A stretch of DNA of 64,000 nt, from the NCBI GenBank assembly GCA_025558095.1, contig JAIVFI010000023.1, positions 186,001 through 250,000 of the forward strand, in the 5' to 3' direction. This stretch comes from Hyaloraphidium curvatum. Its lineage: Eukaryota; Monoblepharomycota; Hyaloraphidiomycetes; Hyaloraphidiales; Hyaloraphidiaceae. The position numbers and the translations under genes are program-made. Below the pieces are notes generated by a model that searched no databases, was not told the origin of the DNA, and saw nothing but the letters and a program-made list of their open reading frames with translations. Of this stretch, positions 11,953 to 22,140 are shown one piece after another. Every line of letters begins with the position of its first letter. Within the stretch, counting starts at the first letter, position 1.

Positions 11953-14197
11953 TCAGGCCTCTTCATCTTCATCCGCTGCGTCCTCTTCCCCGTCCTCTGA
12001 GCCCATCTCGGCATCAAACTCCTCGTCGAACGCGTCCGCCGGCACCTGGTACAAGCGCAGGACCGGCTTGTTCGGATCGCGCACGAGGGCATACTTGCCG
12101 TCTTCGCACTTCCAGATCAGGTCGGTGATCGCCTTGACGGTGCCCCAAATGTTGGACAGATTGAGGTTCATCTGGGACGCGAACTCCTTGGGCTTGAATG
12201 CCGCCACACCGAGGATCTGGTGGTTCTGCGCTGACCGCGAGCTTGTCCGCGACACGAAGCTGACGCCGGCACGTAAGCGCCAAGTCCCGTTTCCGCCCAC
12301 GGTTCACCCACCCAAGTCGGATCTGATCGACGCCGGCAAGAATCGCCTCGACAGTCCAACGGGCGAGGCGATTGCCGTTGTTCTTGATCTCCGTCGCCAC
12401 CACGGCGCCTCGCTGCGAATCCAGCTTCTTCCGCCACTCCGGCGCACCCGAGGCCTTTGAGTCGTACTCATTCAGGGCCTTCACGGAGGCAAACAACGTC
12501 TCCTTTTGCGGGTGTGCCGAATCCGAAGGCGTCAACTCGGGCGAACCCGACACGACCGTCGAGCCCGGCGCGAAAATGGCAGCATCGATGACCGTGCGCA
12601 CGACCAAGTCCACGTCGCCAAGGCGGTATCTGCGATATCTGTATGCTACCGATGCGGGCGGAGGGGTGGTGTTTTGGGAGTTCAGGAAAGGATTGGGGTC
12701 CTCGAACTGGTACTTTTCGGACTAGACCATCCCGAAGGGTTTAGCCACATCGACGGGTACGGGCGTTCAACAATGCCTACCTGCTTGGTCGTGTTGGACT
12801 CGAAAAGCCGGTTCACGATGGTCGCCTCGGTCGCGAGCGAGCTGGCCGAGTTCAGGTTGTCCTTCTCGCCCGCTGCTTCCGACGGCGGCTCCCCGGCATT
12901 CTCGTAGACGGTGATGATATCTAGAAAGCGGGGCAGATGAGAACACGGCAACGGTGCCAGATCGGAAACACGTGCCCAGTGCGGCCCCGGGTCGCTTGTC
13001 CAGCCAGATACTGTCGCCTTCCTTCGTGACAACGATGTCCCACGGGTAAACGCTCCTGGTCGCGCACATTATGGCGGACAGGATGGTGTCGGTGACGTAG
13101 ATTGTTTTGTTCTCGGCATCCTTGGCGAGCTGTCAGGAGCATCAAATAAGCGTCCAGGGTTCGGTAGGTACTCCGACAAAACTCGCCTCCTGCAGAACTG
13201 GGTCATGAGAAGTCGTCACATTCAAGCCCGTAAAGTTGCGAGGCACGTCGCTCAGGGTCTTTGGAGTCTTGGCGGTCACGCGGTCGAACGCCCTGTCGTA
13301 GTAGTACAGGGTCCCGTGCACCGCACTGTCGCGGGCATTCAGCGACCGACAGACGTAGCAGCTCGAGCGTCCCTCACAGATCTTCCGGCTCCGCTGCCTC
13401 GTAGGAGAGCTTTCCGAGACGAACAAAGTCGACCTCCTCGCGAATCTTCCACTCCCCGCCAATCTTGACAGAGGAGTCGCGCAGACGCTGCGGCTGAAGC
13501 GAACCGGTCACCACGAGTGCCAGAGAGAAGGACCAGCGCCCACCACCTTCTGGTCGTAGTAGCCGTACCGGCGCCTGTTCTGCATGGCGCCACCGCCACG
13601 GGCGTCCCGGCCACCTTGCCCACCACGATCCCCGTAGCGCTGGTTCTGCCCACCGCGACCGCCGCCCCTTTGAGCCCCAAAGCGTCCCTAAAATCGGGAA
13701 TAGACGTTGAGCCCTCAGATACGGAGTGACGCCAGGCGGGACGAACCCTGAAGCCCCGCGAAAAACCTCCGCCCCTCTTCGTCGCTGTCGCACCCGTCAC
13801 GAGCGAAAAAGAAGCCTCGTCCTCCGCCGCGTGATGATACGCAAATGCGGATGCAAGACCGGCCCCGTAAACCTCTGGAGGACCCGCAGCGGTCAGCCAA
13901 GGCGCGAAGCTCGGCCGACGCGACGACGTACCGGTGCCCCGCTGGTACCGGCCCCTATTGCCGTAATCATCCCTTCCTCCATCGGGCTCCGTCCAGTTGG
14001 CAACCTTCCCCAGCTTGTCCGCCTTGGAGAACGGCAGGTACGGGATCTCGGCAAGGTCCGCGGGCACGTCTGTCGGGCCCCATCCCTTTGGGTTGTCTGG
14101 TACGCCCAGAAGAGTCAGGCCCGCCTAGCAGGCATCGAAATCAGGACGCCGTCGGTCGCGACTAACCCTTGATGGCAGGCAGCGAGAAGTGAGCCAT
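11953..14197 (-). CDS. Translation initiation factor eIF3 subunit d
   Basis: eIF3d is the cap-binding-like subunit of eIF3, involved in specialised mRNA selection; it exists in fission yeast (moe1) but not in budding yeast. Seen: first exon MAHFSLPAIK, intron 14097-14166, then DNPKGWGPTDVP and YLPFSKADKLGKVANW, typical of the eIF3d N terminus. After a glycine/arginine-rich stretch with RG repeats come central exons, then NRLARWTVEAILAGVDQ, LGWVNR, FKPKEFASQMNLNL, WGTVKAITDLIWK and NKPVLRLYQVP. An acidic tail (EDGEEDAADEDEEA) ends at 11953. Several short introns occur between 12.3 and 13.5 kb, and their exact borders are less certain. It is divergent from RPN1 with only ~100 bp between start codons, so the two probably share a promoter. 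Confidence 0.92.
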
Positions 14198-14299
14198 GCT
14201 GCCGTTTTCTGTTTCTCGGTCTCGATCAGTTGGTGGAGCGATCGAAGGCCCGACGGACCAAGCGAAGCGCACCCCGGGCCCACACCGCCATAGATCACG

Positions 14300-17200
14300 A
14301 TGGCGAAGGCCGTCGATGAGGAGCCGCAGGCCAACGGGGAGGCTGCAAAGGAGAAGGATGCCAAGAAGAAAGATGGAGAGAAGAAGGAGGAGGAGCTGTC
14401 GGAGGAAGATCTCGCCCTGCGCCAGGAGCTCGAGATGCTGGTCGAGCGCTTGCAGGTCCGTTCCTCGCGTCACGGGCCTGTGCGGACGCGTCCGGCGCTC
14501 ATTCATTCGGCCTGCGCGTCGCCGTGGATCTGCGTAGGAGGGAAACGCGTCGCTCTACCGGCCCTCCCTTGAAGCTCTGCGGAACCTGATCCGGACATCG
14601 ACGAGCTCCATGACTTCGGTCCCCAAACCGCTCAAGTTTCTCCGGCCGCTCTACTCGACGATGATGTCTACCTACGAGTCCTGGCCTGATGGAGACGACA
14701 AGGTGCCCTCCGCGCGAGTTTGGAGCGGGTGGTCGGTGCGCTTGACGCGATCTACCGTGGCAGCGGTTCCTGGCCGACATCCTTTCGGTGCTTGCAATGA
14801 CATACTACGACGGAAGCAAGAGGGACTCCCTGAAGTATCGTTTGGTTGGGTCCGAGGAACCGATAGGCTCGTGGGGCCACGAATACGTGCGGTGGGTATG
14901 CCTGCCGCGGGTCATCGCCTATTTCTCATGGTGTAGGGACAGCCACTTGGCTTTGGAAAGCATTGCCGAATACCCCGCTCTGACCGAGAAGGAGGAATCG
15001 ACGGAGCACTTGCTCAAGCTTGCAATGGACATCGTTCCCTTCTTCCTGTCCCACAACGCCGAGGCAGATGCGTGCGACCTGCTTTTGGAGCTCGAGGCCT
15101 TGGATAAGCTGCCGCAGTTCGTGGATAAGAACACGTACGAACGAGTGTGCCTCTACATTGTCAGGTGGGCTTTCGTGGCCGATGGGCGACTCCACCGCTT
15201 CAACTCGTCGATCGCCAGCTGTGTCAACTACGTCGCTCCTCCCGATGACGTTTTGATCCTCAAAACCGCGCATGCCATCTACCGAAAAATGGAACAGTAT
15301 CCTCAGGCACTGCAGATCGCCATTCGCCTGAATGACCAGGACCTCATTCGGGACGACTTCGACACGTGCGAGGACGAGTAGGGCATAGCTGTGGCTGCGC
15401 TGCTCATTGTGCTAACAGCATTTCCCAAGGACGCTCAAGAAGCAGCTCGCTTTCCTGCTCGCTCGGCAGCAGATCCGAATGGAAGTCGAAGACGAGGTCG
15501 TCCAGGGCATCATCAACAACAGCCGCCTGTCGGAGTACTTCCTCACCCTTGCCCGCGATCTGGATATCATGGAACCCAAAGTGCCGGAAGACATTTACAA
15601 GAGCCACCTGGAGAATATCAGTGAGTTCCGTAGCGGCGCGTCGATACTCGACTCACCGTGGTTCAGGACCTGGCCTTGGCGGCGGCAACGTGGACTCTGC
15701 GCGTCAGAACTTGGCCGCAACATTCGTCAATGCATTCGTCAACGTTGGCTTCGGCACCGACAAGCTGCTCACGGGGAGCGAAGGCGGCAACTCTTGGATG
15801 TACAAGAACAAAGACCACGGTTCGGTCGATCCCGAGTACGGCTGATGGTCGCGCTGATCGGCGGTCGGCAGGTATGATGAGCGCTGCGGCTTCTTTGGGT
15901 GCTCTGTTTCTGTGGGACGTCGAGGTCGGCCTGACGCAGATCGACAAGTATCTTTACTCCAACGACGAGTACATCAAGGTTCGCTTACAGTGCTTGGCCC
16001 GGGTTTTGGTCTGCGGCTTATTGTCACCTCGACAGTCGGGCGCAATCCTGGCCATCGGAATCGTGAATGCTGGAGTTCGGAACGATTCTGACCCTGCGCT
16101 GGCTTTGGTCGCGGAGTATGTGGAGCACAAAACGGTGTCACACCGCATTGCGGCGCTCATGGCGTGAGTCTTGTTCCTGACATCTCTGGTTTCTTGACTC
16201 ACTTTTGCCGAGTCTTGGTATTGCATATGCGGGCACTGCGCGGGAGGATCTGTCGGAGCTTTTGCTTGGCTCTGTCAGCGACTCGACTATGTCTATGGAG
16301 ATCTCCGCTACTGCGGCTCTTTCTCTTGGCTTCATCTTCGTCGGATCCAGCAACGGCGATATCGCGAGTACGATCCTGCAGACGATGATGGAGCGCGACG
16401 AACCTCATTTGAAGGATCCGTATGCCAAGTACATGGCCGTCGGGCTTGCGCTCCTTTTTCTTGGTTTGTTCGCAGTGCGGATGAAGTGGTGGGGCCTCTG
16501 TTGAACAGGATGCTGTAACAGGGAAGCAGGATGCGGCTGACGCGACTCTGGAGACTTTGAAAGCCATTGAGCACCCGTTGGCCAAGCAAGCCGGGGTACT
16601 GGTCCAAATTTGCGCTTACGCCGGTAGGTACAACCGGATGGATAATGCTGTCGCTCAGACCAGTGTTAGGCACGGGTAACGTGCTCAAGATCCAGGAGAT
16701 GCTGCACATCTGCAATGATCACTTGGATCCCGAGAAAGAGGACGACAAGCATCAAGGATATGCTGCTCTAGGAGTCGCCTTGATAGCCATGGGAGAGGAG
16801 GTCGGAACGGACATGTGCATGCGGACCTTCAATCACTTGGTGTGTCGGCACCACCCGAGATTCTTGCTGTCTGACTAACCCACCAGCTACAGATGCACTA
16901 CGGCGAACCCGTCATCAGGAAGGCCGTGCCGCTCGCGCTTGGCTTGCTTTGCGCCTCCAACCCCGTCGTCAATGTCCTGGATGTCCTCAGCAAGTACTCT
17001 CATGACAATGATCAGGATGTTGCAATCAATGCGATTCTGGCCATGGGCTTGGTTGGGGCCGGGACGAACAACGCCCGCCTCGCACAAATGCTGAGGCAGC
17101 TTGCTGCCTACTACCACAAGGAGCCGAGCTGCCTCTTCACCGTACGCCTGGCTCAGGTAGGCGAAGTTGCGTCTTATGCTGGCATCATCCTCACTTTGCT

Positions 17201-17749
17201 TCAGGGCCTCGTCCACATGGGCAAGGGCACCATGACCATCAATCCTTACCACACAAACCGCATGCTCATGTCGCCGAATGCCGTCGCTGGCCTCCTCACG
17301 GTCCTCATGTCGATGATGGATGCCAAGAACAGTACGTCATCTCTTTTCCTGCATTCCTTGCCTTTGGGTGGCTTACCCTCCTGGCAGCAATCCTTGGCAA
17401 GGCCCACTACATGATGTACTACCTCGTGACCGCCATTTACCCCCGATTCCTCATCACTCTTGACGAGGAGCTCAAATCTATACCCCTGACGGTCCGAGTT
17501 GGCCAGGTATGTCATAGCTTGGGCTGTGGTGGGTACAAATGCTTACCAACTTGGCAGGCTGTGGATGTGGTTGGCCAGGCGGGCCGACCAAAGACCATCA
17601 CGGGTTTCCAAACGCATTCCACTCCTGTGCTGATGGCCTACACGGAGAGGGCCGAAACGGCAAGTGATGAGTTCATTCCTCTCACTCCTGTGCTGGAGGG
17701 GTTGGTGATTGTGAAGAAGAACCCCGAGTTTGTAGCCAGTGAAACCTAG
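14300..17749 (+). CDS. RPN1: 26S proteasome regulatory subunit RPN1 (PSMD2)
   Basis: RPN1 is the base scaffold of the 19S particle that binds ubiquitin receptors and UBL shuttles. Seen: acidic/lysine-rich start [10 protein letters not shown] with [19 protein letters not shown]. After the first intron comes [35 protein letters not shown] and [13 protein letters not shown], then the toroidal PC repeats: [81 protein letters not shown] and [18 protein letters not shown]. The C terminus reads [14 protein letters not shown] and stops at 17749. About nine short introns are spread through the gene, for example after NKDHG near 15.8 kb. Length (roughly 900 residues) fits the family. It is the last host gene before the repeat island. 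Confidence 0.95.
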
Positions 17750-18036
17750 CTGCAGTAGAATTCTGCTGGCTTTGATTGCTTGTTCACAGTCCTGAGCTTA
17801 GCCAACGCATGAGGAGCCTGACCCTGTAGGGTGTACGTATGCTATCCATTCCATCTGAAACTAAGCAACGTGTCTCAACTCCGGCTTCCCCGCAAAAGCT
17901 ACTCGTAACAAATGTACTTCGCGGCAATGCAGTGAATACTGTTGCGGGGCTCCAGTCTGAGTAGCAATCAATGTGAGGCTGCAGACAAGGAAGAAAGGAA
18001 GCTACTTGGAACTCACGATTCCAAGCTTCAAATTAG
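17750..18036. other. Gene-free stretch downstream of RPN1
   Basis: About 290 bp of AT-richer sequence after the RPN1 stop. It should hold the RPN1 3' UTR and polyadenylation region. No reading frame, RNA gene or repeat recognised. It ends at the CTATT-type tail of LINE copy 1. Confidence 0.5.
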
Positions 18037-18838
18037 AATAGAATAGAATAGAATAGAATAGTATTGGTAACGAAGACCTGCCTCTGGCTTGGCCACTGTT
18101 ACACCATCCTTTGCTGCTAATTTCAGAGCTTGTTGTTGTCGTGCATCTTTTTCATTTTCCCCGTTTTCTGTCCTTCATGGACTTTGAGATGAAGCTGGCA
18201 CTGGAGTTGAGGGCCTTCTCCTTTTGCCGCCTCACTTTGATCGTGGGTTCGAACTCCTTGATGCTAAGGGCCCAGAGAGCCAGGTCTCCATGTTCCACTC
18301 GTGGCCCAGTGCTTCCAGTCTGGTCTGCAGCTTCCGGTGCCGCTCTGCATTTGCTGAACAGTGGAACAGAAAATGTTGCTCGTCTCAATGTGCTCAGGGT
18401 CATGTTTGCACATCCTCTGCTGCACCTCAAGTCCTTGGTGCCTGCCTGTCTCCACCTCCAGCCAGGTCGTGGGTAGAGCAGAGCAGCTTCTGGACGTCCC
18501 TCCGGTGCTTCTCCACCCGGATCAGTGACGGTGCAATGTGACCATGTTAACAGACCAAAGGTCATGTCACACATCCTCCAGAAGTGCAGCTGACGTTGTC
18601 CTTGAGCTTCTGGGCATTGATCTCCCTGAACTTGCCCTACCTTCACAAGATTCTCCACAGTCTCCTTGGCCCATGAAGAAGTGTCCTTCTCCCACATCTC
18701 CTTCCCATCTTCGCCGCCATAGTATACAAGAAGCTCCCTCAGGAAAGCAGCCCAGTTCCAGCACCCCTTCAGTACCTCGATCTTGAGCTCCTTGTAGAGC
18801 AGGTACAATGCAGGGTCAGCTGTTTTGATGCGCATGAA
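18037..18838 (-). mobile_element. LINE fragment, copy 1 (3' end only, diverged)
   Basis: Reading on the minus strand, the fragment begins near 18838 within the post-RT region (KTADPALYLLYKELKIEVLKG) and runs to the element's 3' end. It finishes in a pentanucleotide run (five AGAAT units on the plus strand, 18037-18062). Compared with copies 3 and 4 it has frameshifts, a lost zinc-knuckle context and many substitutions, so it is older. The 3' untranslated motif GTAACAGTGGCCAAGCC is recognisable but altered. It is a typical 5'-truncated LINE insertion, placed immediately downstream of the helicase C-terminal fragment. Confidence 0.85.
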
Positions 18839-18877
18839 AAACTTAACCTATGCTTGTACAATACCCAACGCACTACA

Positions 18878-19403
18878 CTACAAAGCCATCAACTCCTCGA
18901 AGAACTCTCGGTGCCGTGCCTCGGTGTGGGTCCAGATCTCCTTCAATCGAGCCGTTTTGTCCACCACGTACTCCGGTAAGGGGCTACGTAGCGCCTTGAT
19001 GGTGGCGGCATCCATGGGTGCAGTCAAGACAAAGTCATCAAACGTGGTGAATCGCGAAAGCACGGTGTACATGCGCTGGATCTGCGATCCGTCCCCTTGC
19101 TTCCGGATCAATCTTCAAGTCCAGCACTGCACCGGTCAGGGTTTGTCCCTGGGAAAAGTGCACAGTCATGGCATCGCATTCAGCTTGATCTGCGTCCTGG
19201 TCACTCCAATGTCTTTCTTCCTGTTCCCTGGCATCTTCACCTGCACCATTTTTGATGCAGTTTCTCAAAGACCCCTGGTCGCAGGCACCCAGAGACAGGT
19301 GCGGATGGGGCAGGTGGCCTTCCTGGTGTTTGTTGTGTTATTCGCCTCTAAGACACCGCTTCCCTAGGTAATTGCTAGCCAGAGGCCTTCCGCCCATCCA
19401 AGT
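18878..19403 (-). pseudogene. PIF1-like helicase remnant, C-terminal part
   Basis: Minus-strand frames give TVHFSQGQTLTGAVLDL, the SF1B motif V region (consensus T-H-K-S-Q-G-x-T), followed after a frame change by MYTVLSRFTTFDDFVLTAP, the motif VI region (consensus Y-V-A-L-S-R). Upstream a third frame reads MPGNRKKDIGVTRTQIKLNA, as expected just before motif V. At least two frame breaks and a stop show it is dead. It lies in the order and orientation expected for the C terminus of the same helicase whose middle and N-terminal parts sit at 19953-20125 and 22150-22990. Known: PIF1-family helicases occur in cells and in Helitron transposons; no Rep domain was found here, so Helitron origin is only possible. 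Confidence 0.6.
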
Positions 19404-19697
19404 GTCAGGATCGGGGGCAGATCGATTGGCTCTGGGCTCTTAGCATCAAGGAGTTCGAGCCCACGATCAAAGCGAGGCGGCAGAAGGAGAAGGCCCTCAA
19501 CTCCATTGCCAGCTTCATCTCAAAGTCCATGAAGGACAGGAAAACTGGGAAAATGAAAAAGACACACGACGATGATGAACTTTGCAATTAGCAGCAAACT
19601 CATGGTGTAACAGCGGCCAAGCCAGGGGCAGGTCCGGGTCACCAATACTATTCTATTCTAGATCCTGGCCTAGGGCTGTCAGGATCGGGGGCAGATC
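19404..19697. repeat. 20-bp direct repeat flanking LINE copy 2 (candidate target-site duplication)
   Basis: The 20-mer GTCAGGATCGGGGGCAGATC occurs at 19404-19423, directly before the start of LINE copy 2, and again at 19678-19697, shortly after its tail. A shorter overlapping duplication (GATCCTGGCCTAGGGC at 19661 and 19693) lies between the tail and the second copy. This arrangement fits target-primed reverse transcription with a long target duplication, perhaps with a small local tandem duplication. Confidence 0.6.
19424..19660 (+). mobile_element. LINE fragment, copy 2 (3' end only)
   Basis: A short 5'-truncated copy carrying the last ~50 codons (LWALSIKEFEPTIKARRQKE to KTHDDDELCN), nearly identical to copy 3. 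It continues with the element's 3' UTR (GGTGTAACAGCGGCCAAGCC) and a tail ACTATTCTATTCTA. It is flanked by a 20-bp direct repeat. It sits between the C-terminal and middle pieces of the helicase remnant, so it inserted into that gene. Confidence 0.85.
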
Positions 19698-19952
19698 CTG
19701 GCCTAGGGCGCTGCTAGAGGGCGTAGCAGGACCGAGCAAGGCTCAAGGCGGCGATGGGTAATTGTAGTGAGAATCGGTGAGGTACAAGGGTTTGTGCGCA
19801 TGGCCTCTAGGCTGCACGCTAGCGCTCCCATACCCTAAGTCACAGATAGGGCTAGTCCTCACACTACCAAGTCCAGCTCCAATGCCAAGATCAACTCCAA
19901 CTCCATCCTGAGGCTCCAAACACATCCATCCATCCCCAACAACAGTTTCTGC
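19698..19952. other. Unassigned spacer in the repeat island, with a 31-nt dispersed repeat
   Basis: Contains TACCCTAAGTCACAGATAGG at 19831-19850, part of a 31-nt sequence found again, with about three mismatches, at 25834-25864 directly after the tail of LINE copy 6. The rest reads as low-complexity CCAACTCCAGC-like sequence. No coding content recognised. Confidence 0.5.
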
Positions 19953-20125
19953 TTATAGAGGGATATGGTTCGGTGGCAGCCCTGTCAAAGTGAATGGTCT
20001 CAATGGGTCCACAACCTCCACAACGACATAGTCGGGAACAGGCACGTTCCGAACGTCTTGCCCAGGGTACCGAGAGTCAAACGACCACTGATCTGGAGTC
20101 ACGGGTGTCTTCCAGATGATGCGTC
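19953..20125 (-). pseudogene. PIF1-like helicase remnant, middle part
   Basis: One minus-strand frame reads PVTPDQWSFDSRYPG then VPDYVVVEVVDP and TGLPPNHIPL. In PIF1-type helicases of mobile origin a stretch of the form P-x-Y-V-V-V-E-F-D-D-Y-x-G followed by L-P-x-x-V-P-I precedes motif V, so this fits the region between the ATPase core and the C terminus. The piece is cut on its upstream side by LINE copy 3 and separated from the C-terminal piece by LINE copy 2. Assignment rests on this one stretch and on collinearity. Confidence 0.45.
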
Positions 20126-22140
20126 GAAGGATCACCACCGAACCACAGCTGTTGTCAACCTCCTCAACGACGTGCTCAATGGCGTCAAGATGGATGACTG
20201 GGGCCAGACACTGCTGGTGATGCTGCACAAGAAGGGGCCCAAGAACGTGGCTGACAACAACCGAGGCATCAGCATAGAGAGGACGCTGGAGAAGGTCTTC
20301 TCCCTGGTCTGGAACGCTCGGCTAGCTCCCTGGGCTGAGTGCAATGCAACAAGCTGCTGGAAGGCTCGCAGTTTGGATTCCGTGCACGGAGATCGACCCT
20401 TCATGCACTGTTCCTTGCCGAGGCACTCTTCTCCTTGGCCAAGGCACGCAAGGAGAAGCTGATCATGGTGTTTGTAGATTTCACAAAGGCGGCTTTTGAC
20501 ACGGTGGAGCGCCCCAGGTTATGGCAGAAGCTGGAGGAGATGGGTGTACCCAAACAGGTTGTTGACATGTTCGAGATGGCGTTCGGGCGCGTGTGGGGAC
20601 GGCTCCGGGATGAAGACGGGACCAAGTCAGACTTCATCAAGTTCCTGACCGGAGTGAAGCAGGGGGACCCTCTCTCGTCGCTGTTCTTCATCTTGTTCAT
20701 CAACAACATCACTGCTTTCATGGAGGCCAATGGTGCAAAAGGGATGGATCTGGGCATGGTGTCTGAGGAGGAAGAGGATCAGGAGAGGATGGTCAGCTTG
20801 CTGGCTCTGTTCTTTGCAGACGACACCACTTTGATCTCGAAAACGGTGAAGGATGCCAGGATGCAGCTGGATCTTTTGTCTGCATATGCCAGTGCCAATG
20901 GGCTGGAGATCAACGTCAGCAAGACAGAGTGGATGGCCAGGAGGATACCTCACCGTGTAAAGGTCATGTACAGGGACCAGGAGCTGAAGAGGGTTGACAG
21001 CTTCAAGCTTCTGGGGTATCAGCTGACCTCAACCGGCCGGAGCAAGGACCATGTGCATGGCAGAGAGGCCAAGATGAACGCTGCTTATGGGCTCTGGCTC
21101 CGTGACATCAGGGAGCAGCCTGGGATGAGTCCTGACCTCCAGCTCAAGCTCTACAACACAAAGGTCAAGGCAGTGGGCCAATATGGGAACCCGTTCATTG
21201 TTGAGATGCCGAAGGAGGAGTACCTTGCCGGGGAAAGCACTAGGGACAAAGTGACATGCATGGCTCTTCGTGCCGTCACTCATCTGCCCAAGTCTACCTC
21301 CCTGGCCTGTCTGTATGCGATCACTGGCCAGTACCCCCTTGCAGTTCATGACCACGAGTCGGCACTCAAGTTCCTCATGCACATCAAAACAGCGGATCCT
21401 GCGCTGTACCTACTTTACAAAGAGCTCAAGATCGAGGCACTGAAGGGGTCCTGGAACTGGGCTGCCTTCCTGAGGGAACTACTTGTATACTATGGCGGCG
21501 AAGATGGGAAGGAGATGTGGGAGAAGGACACTTTCTCATGGCCCAAGGAGACTGTGGAGAATCTTGTGAAGGGCAAGTTCAGGGAGGTCAATGCCCAGAG
21601 GCTCAAGGACAACGACAAACTGCACTTTTGGAGGATGTGTGACATGACCTTTGGACACATCGGACCATCCCTGATCCGGGTGGAGAAGCACCGGAGGGAT
21701 GTCCAAAAGTTGCTGTGCTCTACCCACGACCTGGAGGTGGAGACAGGCAGGCACCAAGGACTTGAGGTGCAGCAGAGAACGTGCAAGCATGACCCTGAGC
21801 ACATTGGAGACGAACAACACTTTCTGTTTCACTGTTCAGCAAATGCGGAGCGTCGCCAGAAGCTGCAGACTAGATTGGAAGCACTAGGCCGCGAGTGGAA
21901 CATGGAGACCTGGCTCTGGGCTCTTAGCATCAAGGAGTTCGAGCCCACGATCAAAGCGAGGCGGCAGAAGGAGAAGGCCCTCAACTCCATTGCCAGCTTC
22001 ATCTCAAAGTCCATGAAGGACAGGAAAACTGGGAAAATGAAAAAGACACACGACGATGATGAACTTTGCAATTAGCTGCAAACTCATGGTGTAACAGCGG
22101 CCAAGCCAGGGGCAGGTCCGGGTCACCAATACTATTCTTC
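20126..22140 (+). mobile_element. LINE copy 3: reverse transcriptase and 3' end, 5'-truncated
   Basis: A non-LTR retrotransposon piece. Frame one (20126-20338) gives the RT N terminus (DWGQTLLVMLHKKGPKNV, NRGISIERTLEKVF). After a +1 shift the main frame 20339-22075 gives GSQFGFRARRST, motif A VDFTKAAFDTV, motif B GVKQGDPLSSLFFILF, motif C FADDTTLIS and the thumb. Past the RT is a zinc-knuckle-like C-x-H...H-F-L-F-H-C region near 21790-21840, ending DDDELCN. No endonuclease is present and the frame shift breaks the N terminus, so it is not autonomous. The 3' UTR GTAACAGCGGCCAAGCCAGG and an imperfect CTATTCTT tail follow. Bases 20526-22131 form one arm of the inverted repeat with copy 4. Confidence 0.92.
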
